From: Trema orientale
Taxonomy: Eukaryota; Streptophyta; Magnoliopsida; Rosales; Cannabaceae
Length of the DNA stretch: 64,000 nucleotides
NCBI GenBank assembly: GCA_002914845.1
Contig: JXTC01000116.1
Span: 422,155 to 486,154 of the forward strand
Direction of reading: 5' to 3'
Positions 11,233-23,100 of the stretch are shown here, piece by piece. A program made the translations under genes and the position numbers. The notes under the pieces are model-generated. The model was given only the letters and a program-made list of their open reading frames with translations. It did no database searches and was not told the origin of the DNA. The stretch's first letter is position 1. Each line of letters begins with the position of its first letter.

Positions 11233-11584
11233 TATGATAAATGTATAGGGATTTATTTGCTAAAATTAAAAATTTAGGGACTAGATTGTCATAATTAAGA
11301 TGGTCAAGGTTTTATTTGTGCAATTAATCCATAACCTAATTCAAATTGTTTTAGGAAATTAAAAATATATTTAAAAATAAATTAACATTTATGGTTGCCG
11401 TAAGGCTATGGCCTACAACCACAGCATGATTCCAACTTTAAGCCGTTGAGTCCAGTTAATTCCTCGACTTGACTATCAATCAACTTTTAATTCGAAGCAG
11501 AATACTCTGATGCTTAGATGCCATTAACTAGTAATTGATCATAGTGCAATGTTTCAATTTTTAAGCATTAAAGGTTCATACTAG
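11233..11584. other. Intergenic DNA, no feature recognised
   Basis: Moderately AT-rich unique-looking sequence without coding similarity. Confidence 0.4.
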
Positions 11585-11962
11585 AGTTTTTTTTTTTTTT
11601 TTTTTAAATACCACCTTGAAATTTGGTTTTTCTCAAATTTAAACTCTATATTTTAGTTTCAAGAAAAAAAAAACGTGTAATATTTTGAAATTCAAAAAAT
11701 TTATACCCTCTTTTCATATTATACCATATTTATATTAGTCTGAACGATGTTTTTTTTAAATGTTTCAATTGTTTGGAAACAATAATAGCATAACCTAGTC
11801 TTGATTCGCAAATTTTTTGATAGTAAATTTATCAAAATATAGAAAAATTTTACAAATTTTTTAATTTCAAGATGTGAACGTTTTTTTTTTCTTTTGCAGA
11901 AACTAAAATATAAGATTTAAATTACAAAATAATCAAATTTCAAGTTTTTATTTCCAGTTAAC
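11585..11962. mobile_element. Long-TIR element (relative of copy A)
   Basis: The left arm ACCTTGAAATTTGG ... CTATATTTTAGTTTC pairs with the inverted right arm AACTTGAAATTTGA ... TTATATTTTAGTTTC, and both continue with poly-A and ATTTTGAAATTCAA-like words. The ends are eroded (right end inverted GGGTTAACTGGAAATAAAAA). The layout and wording match the family at 2540, 38878 and 39810. Confidence 0.5.
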
Positions 11963-12276
11963 CCTTCATACTATAATGTTATACAATCAGATTTTATTCG
12001 GTTTGATTTAGAACTTCTTAAGGAGCACTTAATGTGTCAACGAATATAGAATATTGAGATAAAGTAGCACAGATCAAATGAATTTCTATAAAGATTAACA
12101 CATATATGCATGTATATGGTCAAGAAAAGACTAGGCACTTTGAATTGATTTTTTTTATAAAAAAAAAATTCGATAAGTATATTATGATTCTCAGCCTTAA
12201 TGGTGGTAAAAAAAAATGAAAATATAATGGCCATTATGGAGAGCCGTAACGCTATTGGAATAATTTAAAGGAATTA

Positions 12277-12354
12277 GTGTGTGTGTGCCATTTTCTTTTA
12301 ATTTGTAGTAAGTGGTGGTCATTAGTTAAGCTCCACTTTTTTTATAAAAAAAAA
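12277..12354 (+). mobile_element. SINE fragment (3' part only)
   Basis: From GTGTGTGTGCCATTTTCTTT to the A-rich tail this matches, in opposite orientation, the 3' half of the SINE at 13536-13702, including AATTTGTAGTAAGTGGTGG. The tRNA-related head is missing. The two form a 75-bp inverted pair about 1.2 kb apart. Confidence 0.65.
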
Positions 12355-13521
12355 GTAGCATTCAATTTCTAACGTATGGCATTCAAAGTTTTATATTATA
12401 GACGAGTAGTAATAGAGCATAGACAATTTTGCTCACCATTTTCATTCTCCATTTTTTTTTAAAGATGGTGCAATAATTCGAATCCTAAATCTTAACATTT
12501 GAAAATAGATGTAGTTACCAATCAGATTAAATTTGTTCCAACAACAAAAATAGAACTATTTTTTTCATCTTGGAGAAATTAAATTATATGATCATGAAAT
12601 TTGTTGTATGATAAAACAATTCTTTTTCATTATTTCTAACTTACACAAATTATTGAATATTAAGACCATGTTTAGATACATTTGTAAAACGTATAAAAAC
12701 TAAAAATGAAAAATATATATATTTATGATACTGACTTTTGAAAATAATAAACTTGTTTGGTACCAATGAGGGAGCCTACACAGGCTCACGGTGATGGAGC
12801 CCCTCGCTTTTTTGGAAATTAAACTTCTTACTCTGATTTTATTTTACTTAAAAAATTCAGTTTTGTCCCTTAATTGCCCCAAAAATTTTGTAATTATAGT
12901 TATTACCCTATGTTTTTTGGACTTCATCATTTTTTGGAGTTAGATATACTAAGTTTCTAAATAGATTAACTACGATTAGAAAGAAATCTGTCAAACTTTA
13001 AAACTCAATTTGCAATATATATGTGTTTTCTTTCTCACATAAAAACCTGATCAAACATAACAATCTCGTAAAATATATATATCATGATTGAAAAAATATC
13101 TATTAAAAATCAAGATCACAATGTGGTATATATAAAAATATATCAAGGAAACAGATTGATATATCAAGAAAAAAAAAAACAAATGTATTACTTATCGTGA
13201 TTTTCTGTTAATAGCTATAAAGGACAAAAAAAGAAACTAGAACCTTTCAACTAACAAAAAGACATTTACCCATCAAAATGGTCATTGGCTATAAATTAGT
13301 AAATATGGTCATAACGAATACCATTTTTAAAAAAAAAAAATAAATAAATAAATAAGGACATACACCGTTAAATTCTCTTAATTTTTTTAGGTTACATTTG
13401 TGTGGTTGAGTTTTTTATTTTCTTTATTTTATATGGAAAATAAATTTGCATTTTCATTCACCAATTTTCGATTAGTTTTCATTGACCTTGAAATTCGAAA
13501 TAAAATCCAAATTCAAGAGTT
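12355..13521. other. AT-rich intergenic DNA
   Basis: No coding similarity. The phrase GACCATGTTTAGATACATTTG at 12664 and an inverted GGTACCAAACAAGTTTATT ending at 12765 could be the ends of a 100-bp element, but the match is too weak to call. Confidence 0.4.
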
Positions 13522-13535
13522 TGGATTGGTAATTT

Positions 13536-13702
13536 TTAAAATTTTTTTTTTTAATAAGTGGGGCTTAACTAATGACCACCACTTACTACAAATTAAAGGA
13601 AAATGACACACACACACACTACCAAGATTTGAACCCCTGACTCCCCCAAACACACACACACAACCCTCAAACTTTGGACCAACTGAGCTAGCCCCAGTTG
13701 GC
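13536..13702 (-). mobile_element. tRNA-derived SINE with target-site duplication
   Basis: On the minus strand it starts GCCAACTGGGGC and carries a perfect Pol III A box TAGCTCAGTTGG (complement of 13679-13690) and a B box GGTTCAAATCT (13625-13635), then GT-rich and AGTAAGTGGTGGTCATTAG segments and an A-rich tail. It is flanked by an identical 14-bp repeat, TGGATTGGTAATTT, at 13522-13535 and 13703-13716. These are the hallmarks of L1-mobilised plant SINEs. At 167 bp it looks full length. The intact duplication implies a fairly recent insertion. Confidence 0.85.
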
Positions 13703-13716
13703 TGGATTGGTAATTT

Positions 13717-15195
13717 AATTAAATCATTTTCGGCAAAGTGAAAACTAAAAGTTGATTGTGTAATTTTTCCTTTCTTTTAACTGAAACTTAAAAGAAACTG
13801 GCGGTAAAAAATAAATAAATAATAAAAAAAAATTGACAAAGGAAGGAATGGAGTTGAAGAGAAGATTGAGGAAAATACAACTGGTGAGTTAGTGGAAGTC
13901 CTCCTCAAATATGATAAGAGATATGCTTAGCATGCAAATGGATAGCTCCACGCACACTACACTGCACCCCAAAATGGAGAAAATGACTAGTGTGGAGATG
14001 AGAAAGTAACATGTTCTTATCAAGTGCTTAATTAATGAAGGCGTGCCTAAATAATAATGTATCATGCATGAAAGCTAAATGTCATTAAAATAAAAAGTAA
14101 TAGTTAATTATCATCTACTTTGCATTGACAAATTACATTCAGAATTTGCTCTTGCCACATGTATTATTTTCATATAGAAATCAAAATATCATAAACAAAA
14201 TATTGATAGTTCCCTGGGGAAGGTGGAAGTAGAAACTTTATGTGGCACTTTTTTATGGTTTTATGATAAAATAATGCATTATTGATTTGAACATGTACAA
14301 TTTAGGTATGCATGCGATGAATAAAAATGTCGAAAAATATTTGAGGCATTTCATTGGTGAATTACATAATTTATATATAGATGAATATGCTCCAAATGTT
14401 ATAATCTGTGTACATCAGAGAAACGAAATTGCATTCTTCTAGAAAGTGAAAGAGCCCCCAGCAAGGCACTGATGCTGAACTCAGTTAGAAGCAAATATCT
14501 AATACACGTTCACAAGTTTGGTGAGTGATGTGTGTACTAGTTTAACTAATGGAAATAAGATGTACCAGTAATTCTTTTAATAATTGGTACGACTCCCAGT
14601 ATCCACTTGACAAAAGTGAATTCCATTACGAGGATAATATCTTGAGAATAGATGCAAAATGGTGTTCAAAGACAACTATATGAAGAATCAACTGTTATGT
14701 TCTGCATCAGCGTAAATTTAAAAGCCATAACACTCAAACACATATACAAGATGTCAGCACTTCAATTATGTTCAAAATGAAGATCAAAAGGATAAACTTC
14801 ACAGCAAACTAATAAGCAGAGCATGAAAAGAACTTATGTGATCTTTCTGTACTCAAGAGTAACAACTGAAATTATTCTATTTCTGGTGCTGAGAGAAAAT
14901 CCTACTTCAAGAATGAGAATCCAAATTAATGTACTGTATGAAAGAGCCAGTCGTTTTAGCCTCTGTCAAGAATATTGGGATTAAGGGAACGAGGAAATAG
15001 CATAAAATATAGGAACACATTTTCATAAAATATTGTGAACAAAGCTCTCTCATTCATAACAGTGGATGCACTTGCAAAGGTTAATTTACAATGTAAACAC
15101 CATAGACCAAGGTCCACGCACTCACAGTCACTTGTGTTATACACCACAGTATTAGACAGTAGCCATACAAATATAAGGACCTACTTCCAGACTAA
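13717..15195. other. Intergenic DNA and likely 3' untranslated region of the 93-aa gene
   Basis: Between the SINE and the stop codon at 15196 I see no other gene. The part from about 14880 to 15195 is less AT-rich and is probably the 3' UTR of the next gene, whose stop is at 15196-15198. The rest is unassigned. Confidence 0.4.
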
Positions 15196-15477
15196 CTAAC
15201 CCTTAAGTTCTCCTTCGAGGGCAACAGGTAAGCCTCCAACATCTGGTGACTGTGTATAGGAAATAGAAATCAGCTCAGACCTAAACTTATCTTCTCCATC
15301 AGAACTAAACTTATCTTCTCCATCAGAATCCACTCCTTCTATCAGACTCCCACCATTCACCTTGTCAGTAGAGGGTTTTGAAGTAACAACCTTCTCCGGT
15401 AAAGAGTAAGAAATGGAAATAAGCGACTCCCTAGTCACTTCCTCGGGAACCTCCTTGCGAGGTGCTGTCTTATCCAT
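15196..15477 (-). CDS. Conserved-looking 93-aa protein of unknown function
   Basis: The frame from the ATG at 15475-15477 encodes 93 residues: MDKTAPRKEVPEEVTRESLI, two copies of the motif LISISY (followed by SLPEKV and TQSPDV), and an exact tandem SDGEDKF. It is acidic and Ser-rich with no signal peptide or membrane segment. The exon begins at 15497 after a good acceptor (GCACTCTTGCAG); the 5' exon at 17090 upward is noncoding because its in-phase frame runs into a stop with no ATG, so MDK is the preferred start. The repeated short motif suggests a linear binding motif present twice. It resembles small plant proteins of unknown role, but I cannot name it. The frame, splice site and motif duplication are seen; function is not known. 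Confidence 0.6.
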   Translation of the reverse strand: MDKTAPRKEVPEEVTRESLISISYSLPEKVVTSKPSTDKVNGGSLIEGVDSDGEDKFSSDGEDKFRSELISISYTQSPDVGGLPVALEGELKG

Positions 15478-15728
15478 AAAATGGCGATCTGCTTGGTCTG
15501 CAAGAGTGCAAGAATCCAACAATATCAATCCAACTAGGACTACAAATCTATGATACAAATAATAACCATATCAACCCATTTAGAAACAACTTCGAAATAA
15601 TCTCAATACTATTAGCATAACTGTTCTAAAGGCTTTGCAGCTTTTAAATCGACTTGCAATGACTAGCAGGAAAAGAATGTAAATACAAAATCAAATTATA
15701 TGGGCATGGAAGGTAGAACTAAATTTCA

Positions 15729-15986
15729 GATATCCCAAAAATACCACATCTGCAAATCTGGCCTCTGTACTAATTGGCATTCATATTTTGCTATATTGTT
15801 GCACCAGCGTATCATGTTACTGATCACATGTTCGATTTATAGACTGTAGCATGTCAAGATATCCCAAAAATACCACATCTGCAAATCTGGCCTCTGTACT
15901 AATTGGCATTCATATTTTGCTATATTGTTGCACCAGCATATCATGTTACTGATCACATGTTCGATTTATAGACTGTAGCATGTCAA
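15729..15986. repeat. 129-bp exact tandem duplication
   Basis: Unit 1 is 15729-15857 and unit 2 is 15858-15986. They differ at a single base (CAGCGTATC versus CAGCATATC). Unit starts GATATCCCAAAAATACC. The near identity indicates a recent duplication inside the intron, or an assembly artefact. Confidence 0.9.
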
Positions 15987-16367
15987 GCATTCCTGTAATC
16001 ATAGCTATGTACTTACGAGAGTGCACTAAAGACGTAGCAAGTTGGAGATGTCCGTACTAACTCCAGAGCTCATGGGAGCACACCATGAGCCTGACCACTC
16101 GACCTATCCCTAATAGGTCACAACTACTCTTTACCTATCTTTGAAAACTATGTATACAATACAAAGTCTACTTGAGAGACCCAAGGACACTCAATTTAAC
16201 ATAAACTCCTTTCTGCCAGTTCTTCGATCACGTTTGTTTGTTCCTCCTAAATCTCAGAAATCCACTTGCAGCATAAACTGTACAGGTCAAAATGACTGCA
16301 ACTTCGTATATTCTTTTTCCATATTCCTCTAGACAAATGGATAACTCCTCTAAGTTTCAGAAGGCAT

Positions 16368-16712
16368 GACTCTAGAAATTGGAGATTACGCAACTATTTA
16401 TTGCGAAACCAGCAAACGAAAAGGTTTCAGATATCTGATAATATCAATCCTATTACATCTATATTAACTTCATAAGCACAGCCTCCTTAAGCAACAACCA
16501 TGGGGCTTTTCGTACAAGACTTACAGAACTCTATTTCATTCAAAACCCCATATTTAGATGACTCTTTAAATTGGTGATTATGCAACTATTTATTGTAAAA
16601 CATGCACATACCAAAATGTTTAAATATCTGATATTAACTTCAAAAGCAGAATCCTTTAAGCTACAAGCATGGGGCTTTTCTTTCTCTATTTCATTCAAAA
16701 CCCCATATTAAG
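16368..16712. repeat. Older imperfect tandem duplication
   Basis: Two diverged units (about 16368-16559 and 16560-16712) share GACTCT..AAATTGG.GATTA, GCAACTATTTATTG, AGCATGGGGCTTTTC-like and CATTCAAAACCCCATATT blocks. The second is shorter. It lies in the same intron as the 129-bp duplication. Confidence 0.65.
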
Positions 16713-17089
16713 ATTCATAGATAGAAAGAAAGAAACGCCAGCAATCCTTAAAAACCTCATGTTACCAAAACATACCAAATTTAGTCAACAAAACCCAAAA
16801 CCACCGGATTTGATTCTATTCTATGACAAAATTCAAATATATTCCTAACCCACCAAAATCAATACAAGAAACTTTATGGGTATGGTCTGCAATAATCTAA
16901 ACTCCATCAAGATGAACAAATTATCTCCAAATCCTAACCCCTACCCAAAAAAATAATAATAAATAATTAAAACCCTCAATATATATCTCTATAAATAACA
17001 AGTATCGAATACATAAACAAGAAGATAAGGAGTTGAGTATATTGGGATGATTAAGGAAGATAAAGAAAGACGAAGAGGAATAAGATTAC

Positions 17090-17165
17090 CGGGAGTGGCC
17101 GGGTATGCGATCCGATCTCCAATTTGATATCTCCTTCTCTCTTATTTTCTTCTCCGTATCTCTCC
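17090..17165 (-). other. Noncoding first exon of the 93-aa gene
   Basis: The exon ends CCACTCCCG before a GTAATC donor. No ATG occurs in it. Upstream (17165-17340) the minus strand carries GA-rich DNA and a TATA-like AT run (TATATATAGA region at 17180-17210); the CT tract at about 17318-17341 also lies in this promoter zone. The 5' boundary is a guess. Confidence 0.45.
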
Positions 17166-17315
17166 TCCTTTCTTTCTCTCTATATATAGACATATATAAT
17201 ATAAATATATTATATTATTTATTTTAAGGAAAGAACGAGAAATTTAGAATAGAAAGAACATAAAAAGAAAAAAGAAAAGAATAGAAAATAAAAGACTGCA
17301 AATTCAAGCAATTGA

Positions 17316-17341
<26 letters not shown>

Positions 17342-17347
<6 letters not shown>

Positions 17348-20109
17348 TCTTCTTCAATCAGCTCTATTTCAGTCTTAACATTACTTTTCTAATTTTAAGG
17401 ATAATATCAGAAAAAATAATTAATTAATTAGTAGCAAGGATTGAATGCCGAAAAAAAAAATGCCCTAAAAATACATTTTTTGTAGTTTAAACCTTACTTT
17501 TGTGCTTTGCAAAATCATACGTCAAGTTTCAAATTTTGTGTCATTTATATTGCTAAAAGACAAAATTGTCCCTTACATCATTGTTAACAAACAACAAAAT
17601 AAATGAAAATTTAATTAAACCAAAACAAAATGAGATACAAAAACATAAACGATCAAATAAACTATCGAGTGTCCAGCAAAAAAAAAAAAAAAACTATAGA
17701 AAGCGACATTTATGAAAGAAATACAAACTTTTAATATAACTATTATGTTTATAGAAGAAGAAAGTGTTTTCTCTCTACCTCTCTCTCTCCTTGTGTCTCC
17801 TGGGTTTCGCTCAAGGTCTCCTCTCCTAGCATGTGACTCCCTTCTCGGAGAGGGGATCTTTCTTCTTTTTGGTATGATTTTTTTTTTCATGTTCTTATCC
17901 TATTTTAATTTTTATTTTCAAAAAAATCCTTTCATTTAGTACACCCCGATCTATATGTTGTAGTTTGAGTTGTTTTTAGTTTGTTCTTTATTATTAGTAT
18001 AGTTGTCCTCCAAATCTATATCATTTTTTGTTCAAATTTGAAGAGGTCATTACTATTGCAGATCGAAGTTGACAGAACCTCTTTTAGTGAATTAATTAGA
18101 AGTGCTAATTTGGATAATGAAAAATCAAAACGAGCCATTGAAAATCCATATTATATACTTCATGGAGTTTTTCTCCAAGATCGTTGTCGGGTTTTATGTA
18201 ACTCGATTTGTTATTGTAACCTTTATTGAGATTTAATGAAATTATTCTCTTTCAAATATATATATATATGGATAGAACTATTATATTTGGAAACAAAAAT
18301 AAGCAAATCTCAATTCAATTTCAGTTTTAGTATTTAATAAGAAGTAAATTCATCATTTTGTACAATGAGGATATGATTTTTTTTTTTGAAATCTGAGAGT
18401 TGAATGTATAATTTTATAGAACTTAGAGTTTAAATTGCAGAGTGTACATATTTCATGATATTTTTTTATTTAGCTAAAACAAAAGAATAAATAGTTGGAT
18501 CCATTTTTATTTTTGAAAAACCATGCAAAAAATGTGTTGTATCCCAACAGGGGAAAAAAAGTCAAATTCAATTATTTATTGTCGCCAATAGTTGAAATTT
18601 AAGAATGATTAGCTTTACTATAAAAATTAATTGTCATAACCCATTAACCTTTACTTCGTTAAATATGGTGTCATTTCACATTCCGCGTCATACACTACGA
18701 TGCACAAAGATTGTTGGCTTTGGTTCTTTCTACTTTTGTTTTTTCTCTTCTTCTCACTTTACCCCTTTTAAGCATTTTTTTCAGTACTCGAACCTCACAG
18801 TTTTATGTTTCTAAGGGAAAAAATATAACAAAAATATTTTTTTAAAAAAATCTAGGGTATTTGATAGGTGAATGTGCATACAAAATTCTATGGACTCTAG
18901 GGTTGCTAGGGGTTAAAAAAACTTATCTATATGAGTCCTGTAATTTACGAAAAATTAGAGTGAGTTACTGTTATGGACACAATTTTAAAATTTTCAGTTT
19001 TTTTCGTTTTAATTTCTTTTAGTATGTCCTTGGTGTGTCAACTGGAAATCTAACAAATAAGTATGTTATCTGATTTTTTTATTTAAAAAAAAAATAAAAG
19101 ACAAACATCTTCCTTAATGACTGAAAAAATGGTCATTCTCCTAAAGGCCCCTAAAATTTATAGTGATAGAAGGATCAACCGAAAAGACAAAAAAACATTG
19201 TCACATTATTCGCGGACTTGGACACAATGCTCTTCTTGATAAAACAAGATTACGGAGTGGTCACCACTACTAGAATCATGGAACCACGCACTAATAGAAT
19301 TATGGAACCAATTATCAACAATAGAATTATGGAACCCATATATAAATTATGTCGTGAATCCCACAGTTTATTAGTGAGTGAATTAGGCACAAGCATTTTC
19401 TTTTCTAATAATAACAGTACCCCTTTTCGAGTCTCCCTTTGTATCCATGATAACATCTTAATTTCTGAAAATAATAAAATAATAAACACAATCTGCATTG
19501 TATCGCTGCAAAATCTTATCTGCTGACAAGTCACTAACAGCAATCAATTAAAAATAGAGGCCTGAGACTAATACATATCTTCTATATCTGTCGTTTACCT
19601 ATTTGACTTTTATAGTGGTATGTCTTCTCTTTTTTCCAACAATATATAAATAACAGACACAATGCTCATCAGCAATAATGCTTAAACATGATTTATGCTT
19701 AAACATGATTGATCACTTATCATACAGTCGCACCATAAATAAAGTCTGAAACTGTCTGATTTTTTATTTTTATTTTTTAGTTTTTTCTTTTAAAGTTTAT
19801 GTCCAGGTATATTGATTGACATATGCAATATATTAACGGGTACAATGGGCATAAAAGACATCTTTGGCCAGTCTTCGGAAGGTCCCAAAATTAAACTACC
19901 TTTCCGTTTCTTTGGCATAATGTTACACAAGCAGATTTCTTCATAAGATCATAGAAGTACAACAAGGAGAATTATGCCACGCAACTGTATGGTTCGATAT
20001 GTCCAGAAAAATGCTCTATGCCATTGGAGAACTCGGTGTCTGAAAGAAATTGTCGTTTAACCACAATGGGATGATCAAGTGGTCTGACTGCACAACCGGA
20101 GTCCAAAAT
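17342..20109. other. Intergenic DNA; possible LINE scraps; TUN 3' UTR
   Basis: No intact gene. The stretch 17760-18260 has a CT-rich, GC-richer head and a tail ending TTTATTGAGATTTAATGAAAT, reminiscent of a LINE 5' head joined to a 3' tail, but there is no protein similarity to support it. At 19271-19338 three copies of TAGAATYATGGAACC occur at 24-27 bp spacing. At 19677-19708 GCTTAAACATGATT occurs twice. The last few hundred bases before 20110 are likely TUN 3' UTR. Confidence 0.4.
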
Positions 20110-23100
20110 TCAACTAACATTCCGGGAGATAACCTGCAAGTCCAAATCCTCTCAATCAGAACCGCTCAAAATGCAACATATCCAAATAAAACCTGAGACC
20201 ATCGAAAGTTTCATTTGTGGAAGTGAACTTACCTCTGATATTAATGGCTTGGCATTTTCCTCCCACTCAACATCCCATCTAGCCGAAGATCCCGTTTCTA
20301 AAGCACCATTCCTCAGCAACATGAGTGCATCACATGCATCTGGAAAACCCTTGAACAGAAGCTGTGCAGGTTCATACCAGCAAACCTCAGGATTATACAA
20401 TGCGATAATCTAAATTTCTTATGCAGTTACATAAAATAGACAACCTAAAAGGCGTATATAGACAACGCAAAACCATACTCAATTTATTACAAGCCATTCT
20501 AGCATGAAATGTGCTCGGATGAAACTCACGAATAAAAGACTTTTAGCATAATGCATAACTATCTACAAAAGATGCAACCACATATATTAGTTGAAGCAAT
20601 TTCCCAACCAGCAGCTTTGCAGATCAAATTGGCCAATCCATCTAAGCGTGACTCTGCGGATAATGAGATACGTATTTAAATCATTCTCCCATATCCATGC
20701 TAGGAATGCAACAAGGTCTGATCAGAAGAGTATGAACTTAAGCACGTGTTTGGTAGGAATGAAAAAGAATGAGATGGAGGCAATGATGGAGAGAAGGAGA
20801 GCTTATCCTTTTCATTTGGTAGAGAACAAACAGTAATGACAGGAAAAAGAAGGGAACAATATATCCATTCAGAACCAAGGGGAAAAAAAACAAAAACAAA
20901 AACTTTAAAACAATTGACCTCATTGCAAATTTGCTCTGCCACCCTCATCCACATAAGTATCTTTTACTTGCCTTTTGAATGCATTAGTTGAGACTTGAGA
21001 ACATTCGTTTAAACAAAATATACCATATAAGTATAACAGGGACTTATATATTGCTGTCTCATTTAACCTACGGATCTATAAAAAAAAGANAATAATAATA
21101 ATAATAATAATCAGATGACCTTATAACTAATTTGTGTCATCTACTTTATTTTTCTCATACACAGGTCTTTACCTCTATACATATGTGTGTGTAGAAATGT
21201 TTTCTTGTGTGTGTGTGTTGTTGGTAATTGATTCCTAACTTGTTCAACACCAGCGAAGAATCCAATGGTAATTTGGCAAGAATTAGTTGTATATTTTTTC
21301 TTCCTTTCTACATCAAATATCAAACTAGGCAGGCAGAGTATACCTCTTTCTTCCTTCATAGTCGGCCAAATAATATGAGACAAAGACAATCTCCTTCAGT
21401 CCTTTCTTTTTTTCATTTTCCATCCTTTCTAGCTCCGACCTTAACAATCCTTTTCTTTCCTCTCCCTCTTAACTAAACATGGTATACAATGAAAAATTAT
21501 GACAGTAATTGATAAGAGCCCCTGCAAAGCATACCAACCAGGAGGATTAACTTACCAAAAGTTCATCAGCTAGCTCTGAAGATGATGAAAAAAGAAGGCC
21601 ATTTTTCTCCACTTTCACTAGTTCCTTGATGCTGATAACCAAGATAACCAAAATAAAAAACGTCACCTATTAACTAAACCATAACTAGACAGCACATTTA
21701 GGCGCAGAAAGATTTTCAGAACAAGAGTTACCATGAGTAGGAAACAGCACAAACAGGCAGTCCACAACCAAACATGTCCACAACCTTCCAGCAGAGATTG
21801 AAAACTATTACTCTTCTGGAAGATAGAGCCTTCCTATGTAATCAGGAATTTTGATTTTTATGCAAAACTTTTACCGTATACCTTCATGGGAAGGTCAAGA
21901 CCTGATGAAGAAGTATGCAAGCACAAACCAAGGTCCGCTGATCCTGTAAATATACTAAAATATTAGCATACATACCATCATCCCAAGAATCAAATCAAGT
22001 TCAAGGAGCTATTGGATGAAGTATAAGCAACTGGATCTAAATGAACTACCAAGGAGCAGTGGGTAGTCCTCAGCTGATAGCCACATGGTACGAAATGCAA
22101 CACGTTTGAGGCGTAACCTCTTTATCTTTTCTTCATATTTTTGTTTTTCTGGTCCTTTACCTGCATGCAGTTTGTGAACCCGCAATTGTATACAAAATAC
22201 AAATTAACATGTGTATGCAAAAAGCTAAAATCGATCTAACATTTGAAAATATAGAACGGAGGTATCACCTGTAATGACAAATAACAACCTAGGATACAAA
22301 TATTGCTTCCCACTCAACATTTCATTCCAAACAACCTCTTCTTCAATAGAATTATCTTCACCTAAGATGGCGGAAACACGTCTGTCATACATCACAGCTG
22401 CTTCCAATAGAATTTCAAAATCTTCATCTGGGGTCCTATGACATGTCAAGAGCTGAAATTAATTATCATATTTCACCATCAACATTACGTCAATGACAAG
22501 TTTGCCTGAATAAACTGGGTAAAAATTACTAGTGCCCCTGCCCAACTAGGATTAAGACCAATTGACCATGTCCCATTTATATCCCTAAACTTCAACATCT
22601 ACCATCAAATCTCCTAACAATAACTGAATTTGTTAAGCAAATGGTACATGATATAACCTTTCTTATGAATTCATAAGATACTGTTTGCTATCACAAAGCA
22701 CAAGCTACTTGAAGCCCAAAAAAAATATCTACATATATAAAAAATTAAAAAAATTAAAAATAAAAGAAGAAGAAGAAGAAGAAGAAAGAGGAGAAGCTTG
22801 CCAGCTGGTACTGCTAACAATGAGTGCTGGCCTGTTTGGTCTTAAAACAATATCAGTGCCGACTAGAGTACTAAATAAAGTACCATCTGTATCCTTCTGC
22901 AAGAGTCCTCCAGTTCCTACAAAAATGTGTCAATTCACGAACACCTTTGTAACTAGGAAAAAGATGCATAGATATATGTAGAGCTAGTGAACTTTACCAA
23001 TGGTGGCACAATCTCGAAATCCATGAGGCTGGCTCAAATCTTTTTCCAATCTATAAAACAGCTATATATGGTCCATGTGTTATGTTTAGATCAAAAGTCA

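Larger units (their letters stand above)
15498..17089 (-). other. Leader intron of the 93-aa gene
   Basis: A 1592-bp intron in the 5' UTR: donor CCCG/GTAATC (boundary 17090/17089), acceptor TTGCAG/ACCAAG (boundary 15498/15497). It contains two separate tandem duplications (next entries). Long leader introns often raise expression in plants; that is inference here. Confidence 0.6.

Noticed and set aside
13536-13702. tRNA gene on the minus strand
   Set aside because: A and B boxes are present, but there is no cloverleaf or acceptor stem, and the tail and target duplication mark a SINE.
17615-18260. Two overlapping frames with Arg-rich text, possible small gene
   Set aside because: No start context, splice signals or similarity; CT/GA-rich composition explains the residues.
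20745-21477. Transposon in TUN intron 15
   Set aside because: Ends match only loosely and no target duplication was seen.
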